Assembly: GCF_000283655.1 (NCBI RefSeq)
Contig: NC_016585.1
Span: 757,501-821,500 of the forward strand
DNA from: Azospirillum lipoferum 4B
GTDB lineage: Bacteria > Pseudomonadota > Alphaproteobacteria > Azospirillales > Azospirillaceae
DNA length: 64,000 nucleotides
Direction of reading: 5' to 3'
Shown here piece by piece: positions 36,314 through 43,558 of the stretch. The notes below the pieces were generated by a model. It did not search any database and was not told where the DNA came from. It worked only from the letters and a program-made list of their open reading frames with translations. The first letter of the stretch is position 1; the number at the start of each line of letters is the position of its first letter. The position numbers and the translations under genes were made by a program.

Positions 36314-37090
36314 TCAGGCGGAAGGGGAGGAAGAGTGGTCCGGCCCCTTAGCCGGCTGTTCCCGGCGGCGCCGGTCGATGCGATCCACCAAGCGATCTCC
36401 GGGCCGGATCATGCTCCAGAGCATGCCGGCGTGCGGATCGTTGTCGACGATGTCGTGAAAATCCCTGTCCGGGTCGTCGCCGAACACGAGCGCATTCCAA
36501 GCGCAATCTGCGTCGATGTACTTGGTCAGCGCATAGCGAAGCTTGATTTCGGTCCCTTCAAGGGTCTTCGGGATGAAGGCCTCGATGCGCTCGCCGATGG
36601 CGTCGACCATCTCGCAGTACCGGTCGGTCTCGCCATCGGGGGCGCACTGGTAGGCCGTGGCGGCGGCCTGGAAGGCGTCCCAGGCAAACAGCAGCTCGCT
36701 ATCCAGATGGGCGCCCGGCCGGACGCCGCGCTTCGGCATGCCGTTCACACAGGCAGGAATGACGCGGCTGCCAGCGCCGTTGTTGTTTGGGTCCGAAGGC
36801 GTGTCGGTCAGCAGCCGGCGGGCCTTCGACTCGGCGGCGGCCTTGCCGTCGTCGGTGGTATCGAGAACGCCTTCACCCAGGCGCTTGCCGTCCTTCTCGA
36901 CGGTCCACAGCACGATGCGGGGCCAGCCGCTACGGGATTGGGAGTCGTGAACCTCCAGCGCGTAGGGGCCGGCCTGTGCGGTGGAGATGATCACGGAGCC
37001 GCCACCGGGGCCGGGAAGGTGGCGGGTGGTCCAGGTGATGGGCGTAGCTGGGGCGTTCGCGCCCGTGGGCGCGTTGGTGATGGTCGTCAT
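36314..37090 (-). CDS. island protein, paralogue B of a tandem pair
   Basis: 258-residue protein of unknown family, related to its downstream neighbour (35597-36229) in three blocks: NAPTGANAPATPITW, PRIVLWTVEKDGKRLGEG with DDGKAAAESKARRLL, and TEIKLRYALTKYI. It has a longer C-terminus with an acidic stretch and a basic tail (RIDRRRREQPAKGPDHSS). There is no signal peptide. The pair occupies the slot between the regulatory switch and the replication module, typical for variable satellite or phage early genes. Confidence 0.68.
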   Translation of the reverse strand: MTTITNAPTGANAPATPITWTTRHLPGPGGGSVIISTAQAGPYALEVHDSQSRSGWPRIVLWTVEKDGKRLGEGVLDTTDDGKAAAESKARRLLTDTPSDPNNNGAGSRVIPACVNGMPKRGVRPGAHLDSELLFAWDAFQAAATAYQCAPDGETDRYCEMVDAIGERIEAFIPKTLEGTEIKLRYALTKYIDADCAWNALVFGDDPDRDFHDIVDNDPHAGMLWSMIRPGDRLVDRIDRRRREQPAKGPDHSSSPSA

Positions 37091-37144
37091 GGTGGGAGGC
37101 TCCTATCGGCAGCAGTGCGCCGCGGCGGCGCACTGGCGGGTGGA

Positions 37145-37348
37145 TCAGGCGGCTATAGCGGTAGGGGTGGCATTGGGCAGATGGTCCAGCTCTCCCCGGT
37201 CTTCCTCAGGCTCAAGGTCCGGGTCGCCGTCGCGGGCGTCCAGCTCGGCAACCAGGGCGTCTATGGCGGCTTCGATCATGGGGCGGGGCCAGCGCGCCAG
37301 CAGGGCCGGCGGCGGGCAAAGCTTGGGCGTGGCGAGAAATGCTCGCAT
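37145..37348 (-). CDS. small acidic island protein
   Basis: 67-residue protein (from ATG at 37348; a TTG ten codons upstream is possible). It is a helical segment (PRPMIEAAIDALVAELDARD) followed by an acidic stretch and a hydrophobic tail. It is the first minus-strand gene after the divergent regulatory region. Its size and charge are those of phage early or antirepressor-like proteins, but no family is recognised. Confidence 0.5.
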   Translation of the reverse strand: MRAFLATPKLCPPPALLARWPRPMIEAAIDALVAELDARDGDPDLEPEEDRGELDHLPNATPTAIAA

Positions 37349-37391
37349 GAGGTGCCTACCTGTTGTCTGAATGCTCAAAGCCGTCTACACT

Positions 37392-37421
37392 GATAACAAG
37401 TTAGGGATAGACGTTATCCCT
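37392..37421. promoter_or_regulatory. operator region between divergent island genes
   Basis: AGGGATA (37403-37409) and TATCCCT (37415-37421) form a perfect inverted repeat with a five-base centre. GATAAC (37392-37397) also pairs with GTTATC (37413-37418), and a third GATAAC overlaps the start of the HTH gene. This lies in the 92-base spacer between the 67-residue gene and the XRE-type regulator, as expected for an autoregulated switch. Confidence 0.55.
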
Positions 37422-37440
37422 GTCAACAAGGTTGTTAGCA

Positions 37441-37677
37441 ATGATAACGCCCGCTCAGTGCCGGATGGCGCGTGCTGCCCTTCAGATCGGCGTTCGTGAT
37501 CTAGCGGAGTCTTCCGGTGTGTCCGCCATGACAATCACCCGGTTTGAGACTGGCAAAACCAAAGGCTATGCCGAGACGTTGGAAAAGCTCCAGCGCGCAC
37601 TAGAAGCGGCCGGCGTCGAGTTCATCCCAGAGAACGGGGGCGGGGCCGGGGTACGGTTAAGAAAGGAAGTATTGTGA
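37441..37677 (+). CDS. XRE/Cro-type HTH regulator
   Basis: 78-residue helix-turn-helix protein: ITPAQCRMARAALQIGVRDL then AESSGVSAMTITRFETGKTK is a standard Cro/C1 domain. It is followed by a short helix (TLEKLQRALEAAGVEFI) and a basic tail. The ATG at 37441 is used; a TTG three codons earlier is less likely. The stop overlaps the GTG start of the DUF4145 gene, so both are translated together. Its operator probably lies just upstream. It may be the island repressor or the dedicated regulator of the DUF4145 gene. Confidence 0.85.
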   Translation: MITPAQCRMARAALQIGVRDLAESSGVSAMTITRFETGKTKGYAETLEKLQRALEAAGVEFIPENGGGAGVRLRKEVL

Positions 37678-38378
37678 TTTCTAGACTCTGGAGAAGCCCT
37701 TTCTCTGTTCTTCCTAATTGGCGATGCCCAAGATGTGAAAGGGGGCATTTTCAGTTAGATGGAGAAGTTAAAGCCAGATACCCTCTTGGTTGGGAGGAGC
37801 ATATTAGTATACACGAAGTTTCGGGATATTTTAGCGCTTCGATGATTTGCTCATACAAGTCGTGTGGACAGGATTTGTTGGTGCATGGTGAGTTCGATAT
37901 GGATTTTGATGGTACTGTAAATGACTATGGGGATTACGAATTGGTTGAGATGCTTTATCCAAAATCTATAATTCCCGCAATACCAATTATTGATCTTCCA
38001 AACGAAATTCCAGTGAAAACTAAAAGGCAGTTTGAGCGCAGTTTTTCTTTATTCTGGATGGATCGGGCGGCGTGTGCATCAGTTTTAAGAACCGCTATAG
38101 AAAGCATAGCTGATGATTTGAGGATACCAAGGGAGTGGTCGAGAGGTCATTGGATGACTTTGTCGCATCGGATAGGAATTTTAAATCAAACTCACCCACC
38201 ACTCGCCGATGCATTTCATGTAATTAAGGATTTAGGCAATCAAGGCGCCCACACAGACGAAGTAGATACAGAAAGATTGCTTAAAGCTTTTGAGTTAATG
38301 GAGATTGACTTGGATGAGATATACAGCAGCAAGAAAGCGGCACGAACTAGGTTAATTGAAGAACTAAGAAAAAAGTAA
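37674..38378 (+). CDS. DUF4145-domain protein, AT-rich cargo
   Basis: 234-residue protein with GTG start overlapping the HTH stop. The N-terminal half has two cysteine pairs (WRCPRCERG and CSYKSC) likely to bind zinc. The C-terminal half is a DUF4145 domain: RAACASVLRTAIESIADDLR, then LSHRIGILNQ, then VIKDLGNQGAHTDEV. Base composition is strikingly AT-rich compared with everything around it, so it arrived separately. DUF4145 proteins recur near restriction and other defence genes, and this pair sits in the integrase-proximal cargo slot. An anti-phage role is a hypothesis. Confidence 0.78.
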   Translation: MISRLWRSPFSVLPNWRCPRCERGHFQLDGEVKARYPLGWEEHISIHEVSGYFSASMICSYKSCGQDLLVHGEFDMDFDGTVNDYGDYELVEMLYPKSIIPAIPIIDLPNEIPVKTKRQFERSFSLFWMDRAACASVLRTAIESIADDLRIPREWSRGHWMTLSHRIGILNQTHPPLADAFHVIKDLGNQGAHTDEVDTERLLKAFELMEIDLDEIYSSKKAARTRLIEELRKK

Positions 38379-38405
38379 TCGAAAAGTGCTGTTGGAGTGT
38401 TGATC

Positions 38406-38519
38406 CTGACCCTTACCATTGTGGAGGGTCGGGGCGCCGAGAATGCCGATGTCGGTATTTCCGACACCAGCTCGGAGACGTTGATGACCCTCTCCATGGT
38501 GGAGAGGGTCATCAACGTC
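38406..38519. repeat. cluster of three palindromes between convergent genes
   Basis: A perfect 20-bp inverted repeat (38477-38496 with 38500-38519, loop TGG) is preceded by TGTCGG-TATTT-CCGACA (38450-38466), which is enclosed by CCGAG/CTCGG (38437-38441 with 38471-38475). It is also preceded by a decayed relative, GACCCTTACCA-TTG-TGGAGGGTC (38408-38430). It lies between the DUF4145 gene and int, so it may be a bidirectional terminator, but the size and perfection are unusual. Confidence 0.75.
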
Positions 38520-38606
38520 GGGAGTAGCCAGCGCCCTGGTAGCGTCCATACTGCGAATGCTATCCGTCAGCGCTCTTGAAAGGGCGTCGATACTATCGAA
38601 ACCCTT

Positions 38607-39842
38607 TCAGCCCGCCACAGCCTCCCTGACCCCTGCCAGCACCGCGCCGGCCGCCTCCCTCATGCAGAAGCTGGCCCATGCCTTCATCAACACGCGCCGC
38701 TTCTCCAACAGGTCGCCGCGGCGATAGGCGGCCTCCACCTTGTTCTTGATCGTGTGGGCCAGCGCCATCTCCGCCACGTCGCTGGGGGTGTTCGTCGTCT
38801 CGGCCGTCCAGTCGCGGAAGGCGGAGCGGAAGCCATGGGCGGTCGCCTCCACCTCCATCCGGCGCAGCAGCATCGTCAGCGTCATGTCGGACATGGGCTT
38901 GCCCGGCTTGGCGCCCTCGAACACCAGGGCCTCGGGATCGTCGGGCTTGCGGGCCAGCGCGCGGGCTTCCTGCAGGATCTGCAGGGCGCGCGGGGCCAGC
39001 GGCACCACATGCGGCTTGCCGGCCTTCATCCGCTCGGCCGGGATCGTCCACAGCCCGCCTTCCAGGTCGAACTCCCGCCACACAGCGCCGCGCATCTCCC
39101 CCGACCGAACCGCGGTCAGGATCAGGAACTCCATCGCCAGTGCGACCACAGGGCCGGCCTTGTTGGAGCCGCGCAGCTTGGTCAGGAAGCTGGGCACGTC
39201 GTCATAGGGCAGGGCGGCGAAATGCCCGCCGGCCTCCTTCTGTTTGGGCAAGCCCTTGGTGACGCCGCGCACCGGGTTCTCTCCATCCCGGAAGCCCTTG
39301 GCGGCTGCCCAATCCAGCACGATCCCGATCCGCTGGCGGAGCCGGCGGGCGGTCTCCGGCTTCTCCAGCCAGATGGGCAACAGCACGTCGCGCACCTCGG
39401 GCGTTCCGATCCGGTCGACGGTCAGCGTGCCAAGCTGTGGGAAGGCGTAGGTCTCCAAGGTATTGAGCCACTGGTCCGCGTGCTTGCCGTTCTTCCAGCC
39501 GTCCTTCCGCTCCTCGTGGCAGGTGCGGGCGGCTTCCGCGAAGCTGGGCACCACCCGTCGGGCGGCCTTGCGTTCGGCAAGCGGGTCTCCGCCGGCGCGG
39601 GCAACCCGCCGCATCTCCAGAGCCGCGTCGCGTGCCTCTGCCAGCGTCACCAGGGAGGCGGAACCCAGGCCGATGTCCCGTCGCCTTCCATGGATGGTGA
39701 TGCGCAGCAGCCAGCGCCGGGCGCCCGACTCGTCCACGTCCAGATACAGGCCATTCCCGTCCGCATGCCGGCCGGGCTTCCGAGTCTTCACCGTGACGGC
39801 GGTCAGTGCCTTTTCAGGGTGCCGGCCGAGTCGCTTGGGCAT
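38607..39842 (-). CDS. int: tyrosine integrase of the island
   Basis: 411-residue P4/DUF4102-type site-specific recombinase. An N-terminal arm-binding domain (GLYLDVDESGARRWLLRI) is followed by a core-binding domain and the catalytic domain. Arg246 in ILTAVRSGEMRG, His336 and Arg339 in AHGFRSAFRDW, His363 in ALAHTIKN and the nucleophile Tyr373 in AAYRRGD complete the active site. The length is normal and nothing is disrupted, so it is probably functional. It lies about 200 bases inside attR and reads away from it, the usual arrangement for tRNA-targeting elements. Confidence 0.95.
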   Translation of the reverse strand: MPKRLGRHPEKALTAVTVKTRKPGRHADGNGLYLDVDESGARRWLLRITIHGRRRDIGLGSASLVTLAEARDAALEMRRVARAGGDPLAERKAARRVVPSFAEAARTCHEERKDGWKNGKHADQWLNTLETYAFPQLGTLTVDRIGTPEVRDVLLPIWLEKPETARRLRQRIGIVLDWAAAKGFRDGENPVRGVTKGLPKQKEAGGHFAALPYDDVPSFLTKLRGSNKAGPVVALAMEFLILTAVRSGEMRGAVWREFDLEGGLWTIPAERMKAGKPHVVPLAPRALQILQEARALARKPDDPEALVFEGAKPGKPMSDMTLTMLLRRMEVEATAHGFRSAFRDWTAETTNTPSDVAEMALAHTIKNKVEAAYRRGDLLEKRRVLMKAWASFCMREAAGAVLAGVREAVAG

Positions 39843-39906
39843 GGGGGCTTTCCTTGATCGAAATGGTCAACCCCACATTCGGGGGCCAGGGAACCGAATT
39901 CCCGTG

Positions 39907-39925
39907 CCCCACGTTTTACCCCACA
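39907..39925. repeat. terminal direct repeat, possible integrase arm site (right copy)
   Basis: CCCCACGTTTTACCCCACA, 18 of 19 bases identical to 24447-24465 and in the same orientation, between int and attR. Confidence 0.6.
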
Positions 39926-40046
39926 AAGCATTACCGGTATAGGTGGAAAGTCGCGGACAAGGGCAAACGAAGGCGTGTCCTTGTATTGAGGAAAATCAAA
40001 TACATGGCGGATACTGACGGACATTGGTGGATAGCGGTTCTATAGT

Positions 40047-40060
40047 CACCTCTTCCGCCA
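40047..40060. repeat. attR core
   Basis: CACCTCTTCCGCCA repeats the 3' end of tRNA-Ser exactly. The bases just upstream (GGTTC, then six mismatched bases) resemble the T arm, so the original crossover segment may have been longer. Confidence 0.85.
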
Positions 40061-40147
40061 TTCAAATCACGAAATCATCAGCAGAATGGGACGGGCGAAC
40101 CCGCCGCATGGTCAACGGGTTCGCACTCGCTTTGTGTCAATTGCCCA

Positions 40148-40768
40148 TCAGGACGTCGGCAGAGTCGGAACTTTCGGCTTGTTCCCGGCCTGCACAAGGG
40201 CTTGGTGCAAATTCGTATCCTGAACCACCAATTGAACGGCATCCCGCAACGCAGCTGACAAGGCCGGAGCCGCCTGCTCTCCCATCATGAGCATGACATC
40301 TTTGTTCACACCGATCGCCCGATAGCTCCGGCTGTAGACCAGGGTGCCGTCCTGACGCTTCGCAGTCAGGTCGAATGCGACCTCCGCAACCGCTTCCGCC
40401 GTCCAGAACCCAGGCTTGAAGTCGTTATAGAAATTGGTGGTCTGCACGGTAATGGCGATCCCACCAGGGCCGACGTTGAAACCAAGAGACGCCAGTTCCG
40501 TCTGCACCGCCTGACTGACTTCGGCCACCACGTCGTTGGCAGCGGTGATCTTGGCCATCTCCATGCCGTAGCCGTTCTTCTTCGTCGAAACACGGTCACG
40601 ATTCGACACGCGGCCATCGGATGGAGTAACGCTGATGGTTACGTCCTTGGCTCCCTGAACCACCGAAATATTGGCCGGCGCAGAGTATTTGACCGGAATG
40701 GCGTCCTCGGTCAATGCACAGCCGGATACCATCGCTGCAAGCAGAACACAGGCAAAGACCTTAATCAT
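40148..40768 (-). CDS. YajG-like lipoprotein
   Basis: 206-residue protein with a lipoprotein signal (MIKVFACVLLAAMVSGC, lipidated Cys17). The mature part resembles the YajG/Curli-accessory-like family: PVKYSAPANISVVQGAKDVT then the SQAVQTELASLGFNVGPGGI region, typical of small outer-membrane-anchored periplasmic domains. The ATG at 40768 fits the signal peptide; the frame is open upstream to 40873. It follows a second lipoprotein gene by 22 bases on the same strand. It is the first chromosomal gene beyond the island. Confidence 0.78.
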   Translation of the reverse strand: MIKVFACVLLAAMVSGCALTEDAIPVKYSAPANISVVQGAKDVTISVTPSDGRVSNRDRVSTKKNGYGMEMAKITAANDVVAEVSQAVQTELASLGFNVGPGGIAITVQTTNFYNDFKPGFWTAEAVAEVAFDLTAKRQDGTLVYSRSYRAIGVNKDVMLMMGEQAAPALSAALRDAVQLVVQDTNLHQALVQAGNKPKVPTLPTS

Positions 40769-40790
40769 TCTGATTTTATCCTGCGAAATT

Positions 40791-41309
40791 TCAATCAACG
40801 ACTTTGATGCCTTGAGGCCGCGCAATTTGATTCGGCAGATGATCGGCAGGCAGAACGCGCTGGTAGGTTCCATTCGCCTGCACCATCACGCGCTCGGACG
40901 GATTGAACACGCGGTCTCCCGCCGCCTGCTCCTGTACGATGGTGATGGTTTTCCCGTTCGCGAGAGTGATGGTGTACTCGATCCCGACGCGGTCACTGGC
41001 GGCCTGCTCCGCCATGGCTCCGATTGCGGCCCCCACAAGAACGCCACCCAGAATCGCCGCGACGTTGCCAGATCCCTGTCCGACATTCGACATCGCCAGA
41101 CCGCCGGCCGTCCCACCTACAACGCCGCCAACGCCCGTGTTCTGTCCCCGGATGTCCACCTGTCGGGATGCCACGACGGTGCCGAATTCGACAGCCGATG
41201 CACGACCGACATCTTGGAAGCTGTAACGGCTTTGCCCCTGCGTGGCGCAACCAGTTAAGCTCGCCACAAGGCATATGCTAGTGGCAGCTGAAATCATTAG
41301 CTTTCGCAT
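40791..41309 (-). CDS. glycine-zipper outer membrane lipoprotein, SlyB/Pcp-like
   Basis: 172-residue lipoprotein: signal MRKLMISAATSICLVASLTG with lipidated Cys21. A glycine-zipper region follows (GVGGVVGGTAGGLAMSNVGQ, VAAILGGVLVGAAIGAMAEQ, about residues 58-100), then a C-terminal beta domain (YTITLANGKTITIVQEQAAG ... VMVQANGTYQRVLP). This is the SlyB/Pcp layout, involved in envelope integrity. It is probably co-transcribed with the YajG-like gene downstream. Confidence 0.85.
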   Translation of the reverse strand: MRKLMISAATSICLVASLTGCATQGQSRYSFQDVGRASAVEFGTVVASRQVDIRGQNTGVGGVVGGTAGGLAMSNVGQGSGNVAAILGGVLVGAAIGAMAEQAASDRVGIEYTITLANGKTITIVQEQAAGDRVFNPSERVMVQANGTYQRVLPADHLPNQIARPQGIKVVD

Positions 41310-41550
41310 TGCGACTCAATGCCTCATTTCTGCGGTAATGGTAGCTTACGCTCAACCTGAGAATGGCAGAGCATACCGCCGATGTCGATAGAAGCACCAT
41401 CTCCTGCGGTACCTCGCCGAAGGCGCCGTCCGTTTGTCATCGCTACCGGCGGCACACCCCAAACCGCATACCATCATATGACCCCCACCCTTTTGCGCCT
41501 CCCCGATTGCTCTGCTAGCGTGCCGTTCGGGATAGGGGGAGGAGCGAACC

Positions 41551-41991
41551 ATGGGACTCATCAGCTTTCTGAAGAAGACCGCCGCCGGTCATACCGACCG
41601 CCAGAAGCAGGCGCGCTACGACCGGGCGAACGCGCGCGCCAATGACTACATGGAGGTGGCGCAGTGGTATGCCGAGGAAGGCGACGGCAACCCGCGCATC
41701 CTGCAGAACTATCAGGAACTGTCGGCGCTGCCCTTCCGCCAGGGACATGCGGCGAAGCTGGTCGGCTATCGCAACGACATCACCCGCAAGCTAGGCCATG
41801 CCGCCCACATCGGCACCCGGCAGAACCCGTGGATCGCCGCCTTTCTGCGGCCGGACGACGGCACCGTCTATTGCGCCTATGTGCTGCTGCGCGACGACAA
41901 CCAACAGTTCGCGCTGATGAAGCCCTACTGGTTCCTGTCCGGCAACGAGACGGAAGCCGGGTTCAAGCGGTCCGTGACCGGCGTCATCTGA
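41551..41991 (+). CDS. protein of unknown function
   Basis: 146-residue soluble protein with a basic N-terminus (ISFLKKTAAGHTDRQKQARY), no signal peptide or membrane segment, and a mixed C-terminal half with several aromatic residues (DNQQFALMKPYWFLSGNE). It has a GGGAGGAG site nine bases before the ATG. The next gene starts 25 bases after the stop, so they form a two-gene operon. No family recognised. Confidence 0.7.
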   Translation: MGLISFLKKTAAGHTDRQKQARYDRANARANDYMEVAQWYAEEGDGNPRILQNYQELSALPFRQGHAAKLVGYRNDITRKLGHAAHIGTRQNPWIAAFLRPDDGTVYCAYVLLRDDNQQFALMKPYWFLSGNETEAGFKRSVTGVI

Positions 41992-42016
41992 TCCATTCCA
42001 CAGGAAAGCCGTACAC

Positions 42017-42634
42017 ATGCCGAACATCGCCGATCTGGTCGCGAATCCCGAAAGCTTCCTCAAGAACAATCTGATCTGGATCCAGTATCAGTCCTACCAG
42101 CCCAACTATCGCGTCGGCGGCGTCAAGAGCTTCACGCTCAGCGACGACGGCATGACCTGCACGCGCAAGGGCACCGGCATCATCTCGCAATTCTCGACCA
42201 AGACTGTCGATGTCTGGTCGGTGCGCTACGACCAGGGCAACCAGCCGGGCAGCTGGAGCGCCTATTGGTTGCCCTACGACCAGGATTTCAAGCATCTCAT
42301 CGTGCTGGAGGACGAGGCCGACGTGATGTTCACGCCGACGATGGACGGCTGCTCCTTCGGCTTCAGCGATCATGGCGGCGGCACCTTCTCCGCTTCCCAC
42401 GGCAATCTGCAGACCGCGGAGGGGCGGATCGACGAGGCCGGGCTGCGCCAGGGCATGCGCCTGCACGGCACCACCCTGCACAAGGCGCAATACATGAACG
42501 TGCCCGGCACCGACGCGGTCAAGGTCACGCTGGTGGGCGTGCGCAACGGCAAGAAATGGCGCTTCTTCTACCAGCAATACATCGACAACATGGGCGCCTT
42601 CACCCTGCTGAAGGTGGCGCAGGTCAAGCGGTAG
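42017..42634 (+). CDS. protein of unknown function
   Basis: 205-residue soluble, beta-rich protein (MPNIADLVANPESFLKNNLI at the start). It is rich in Tyr, Trp, Gly and Ser strands such as NYRVGGVKSFTLSDDG and NGKKWRFFYQQYIDNMG. There is no signal sequence. It is the second gene of an operon with the 146-residue gene upstream. No family recognised; no catalytic motif is evident. Confidence 0.72.
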   Translation: MPNIADLVANPESFLKNNLIWIQYQSYQPNYRVGGVKSFTLSDDGMTCTRKGTGIISQFSTKTVDVWSVRYDQGNQPGSWSAYWLPYDQDFKHLIVLEDEADVMFTPTMDGCSFGFSDHGGGTFSASHGNLQTAEGRIDEAGLRQGMRLHGTTLHKAQYMNVPGTDAVKVTLVGVRNGKKWRFFYQQYIDNMGAFTLLKVAQVKR

Positions 42635-42851
42635 GACCGCTGTCGGCCCAGCCGGCACGATATTCCATAGAGCCGGAATAATGTTACCGGCGCACGGCAA
42701 TAAATTCCCGGACATCACTCCGCGACCGTGCGCCGGCCTCCGGCGCCATTGCGACGAAACCCCGAAGTTCTGCCGGAAAGACCCAGAACTCGGGGTTGGC
42801 ACGTTCTTTGCTACGAATGCGTGCAGACACGATGAGCACGGAAGTGGCAAA

Positions 42852-43328
42852 ATGAGCATTTCCAGCGTGGGAACACACACCGGCATCACAACTCCGGCAT
42901 ACAACCACCAAGTCAACCGGCACCAAATCGGCCGGCAAGCCGACGAGGGAACCCCCTCCTTCGCCGACACCATGACCACCACCAGTGGCAAGGCCGCCCA
43001 GAGCGGTGACGCCGCCGCGAGCAAACCCGATTTCACCCATATGACCCACAAGGGCATATTCGACTGGATGAACGCCAAGCTTCGCAGCGGCGAGATGTCG
43101 TTCGAAGAAAGCACGACCTATGTCAGCATGAGCGTCAGCAACATCGCCGGCAGCGACCAGTTGACCCTCGACAACGAGAGGCAGGTCGATTTCCTGCAAA
43201 GAACGAAAGACGGCATGGATTGGGCTCAGAAGCTCGGCAACGCCGATCTGTACAAGCGGCTGTCGACCGCATTGAAGACCATGCAGGATTATCAGGACAA
43301 GCCCGACGGCCGGTCGCTGAAGGCCTGA
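42852..43328 (+). CDS. protein of unknown function
   Basis: 158-residue protein. The first 70 residues are Thr/Ser/Gly/Asn-rich and look disordered. The rest is helical and acidic (GIFDWMNAKLRSGEMSFEES, LQRTKDGMDWAQKLG, LSTALKTMQDYQD). The ATG at 42852 is chosen because the upstream frame looks non-coding. It could be a small secreted or regulatory protein; no family is recognised. Confidence 0.6.
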   Translation: MSISSVGTHTGITTPAYNHQVNRHQIGRQADEGTPSFADTMTTTSGKAAQSGDAAASKPDFTHMTHKGIFDWMNAKLRSGEMSFEESTTYVSMSVSNIAGSDQLTLDNERQVDFLQRTKDGMDWAQKLGNADLYKRLSTALKTMQDYQDKPDGRSLKA

Positions 43329-43558
43329 CCACCGGCGGATTACCACCGAAGACTCTCGGATGGCAAAAAGCATGTCGGACTGGCGGGGTGCCGCGCCCCT
43401 CCACTCCGGTTGGGCGGGCGATCCGACAGCCGGTTCGCTTCCCGGCCAAGACAGCCCGCCACCGCCTTGCTACAGTCCTTGTCCCTCGGACCTGTCCCGA
43501 CCAGTTTGATCCGCAAGACAGCCCCCCGGACCAGAGACCCAAAGCAGAGACAAGGCAC

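Larger units (their letters stand above)
24376..40060. mobile_element. integrated satellite-like element with head genes only
   Basis: Element of about 15.7 kb bounded by a 14-bp direct repeat of the tRNA-Ser 3' end, with a tyrosine integrase at its right edge. Minus-strand modules in order are: int; small unknown genes; an AlpA-like HTH; a replication initiator-like gene; terminase small and large; portal; a small unknown gene; protease-capsid fusion; gpW-like; DUF2190; gpFII-like. There is no tail, baseplate, holin or endolysin gene anywhere inside. An AT-rich HTH/DUF4145 pair on the plus strand is cargo. The layout matches capsid-forming phage-inducible islands; the alternative is a prophage that lost its tail and lysis half by deletion. 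Confidence 0.82.
39843..40147. other. right end of the island and junction, no gene
   Basis: Upstream region of int followed by the right junction. It contains the second 19-bp terminal repeat (39907-39925), several GCGGA/TGACGGAC words (39951-40030) that may bind integrase, the attR core and about 85 bases of chromosomal spacer. No reading frame is credible. Confidence 0.5.

Noticed and set aside
38397-38579. 60-codon plus-strand frame across the palindrome cluster
   Set aside because: It runs through the perfect inverted repeat and has no initiation signal.
24376-40060. interpretation as a complete temperate prophage or a gene transfer agent
   Set aside because: No tail, tape-measure, baseplate or lysis gene is present. 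The gene families and tRNA integration do not match the GTA cluster.
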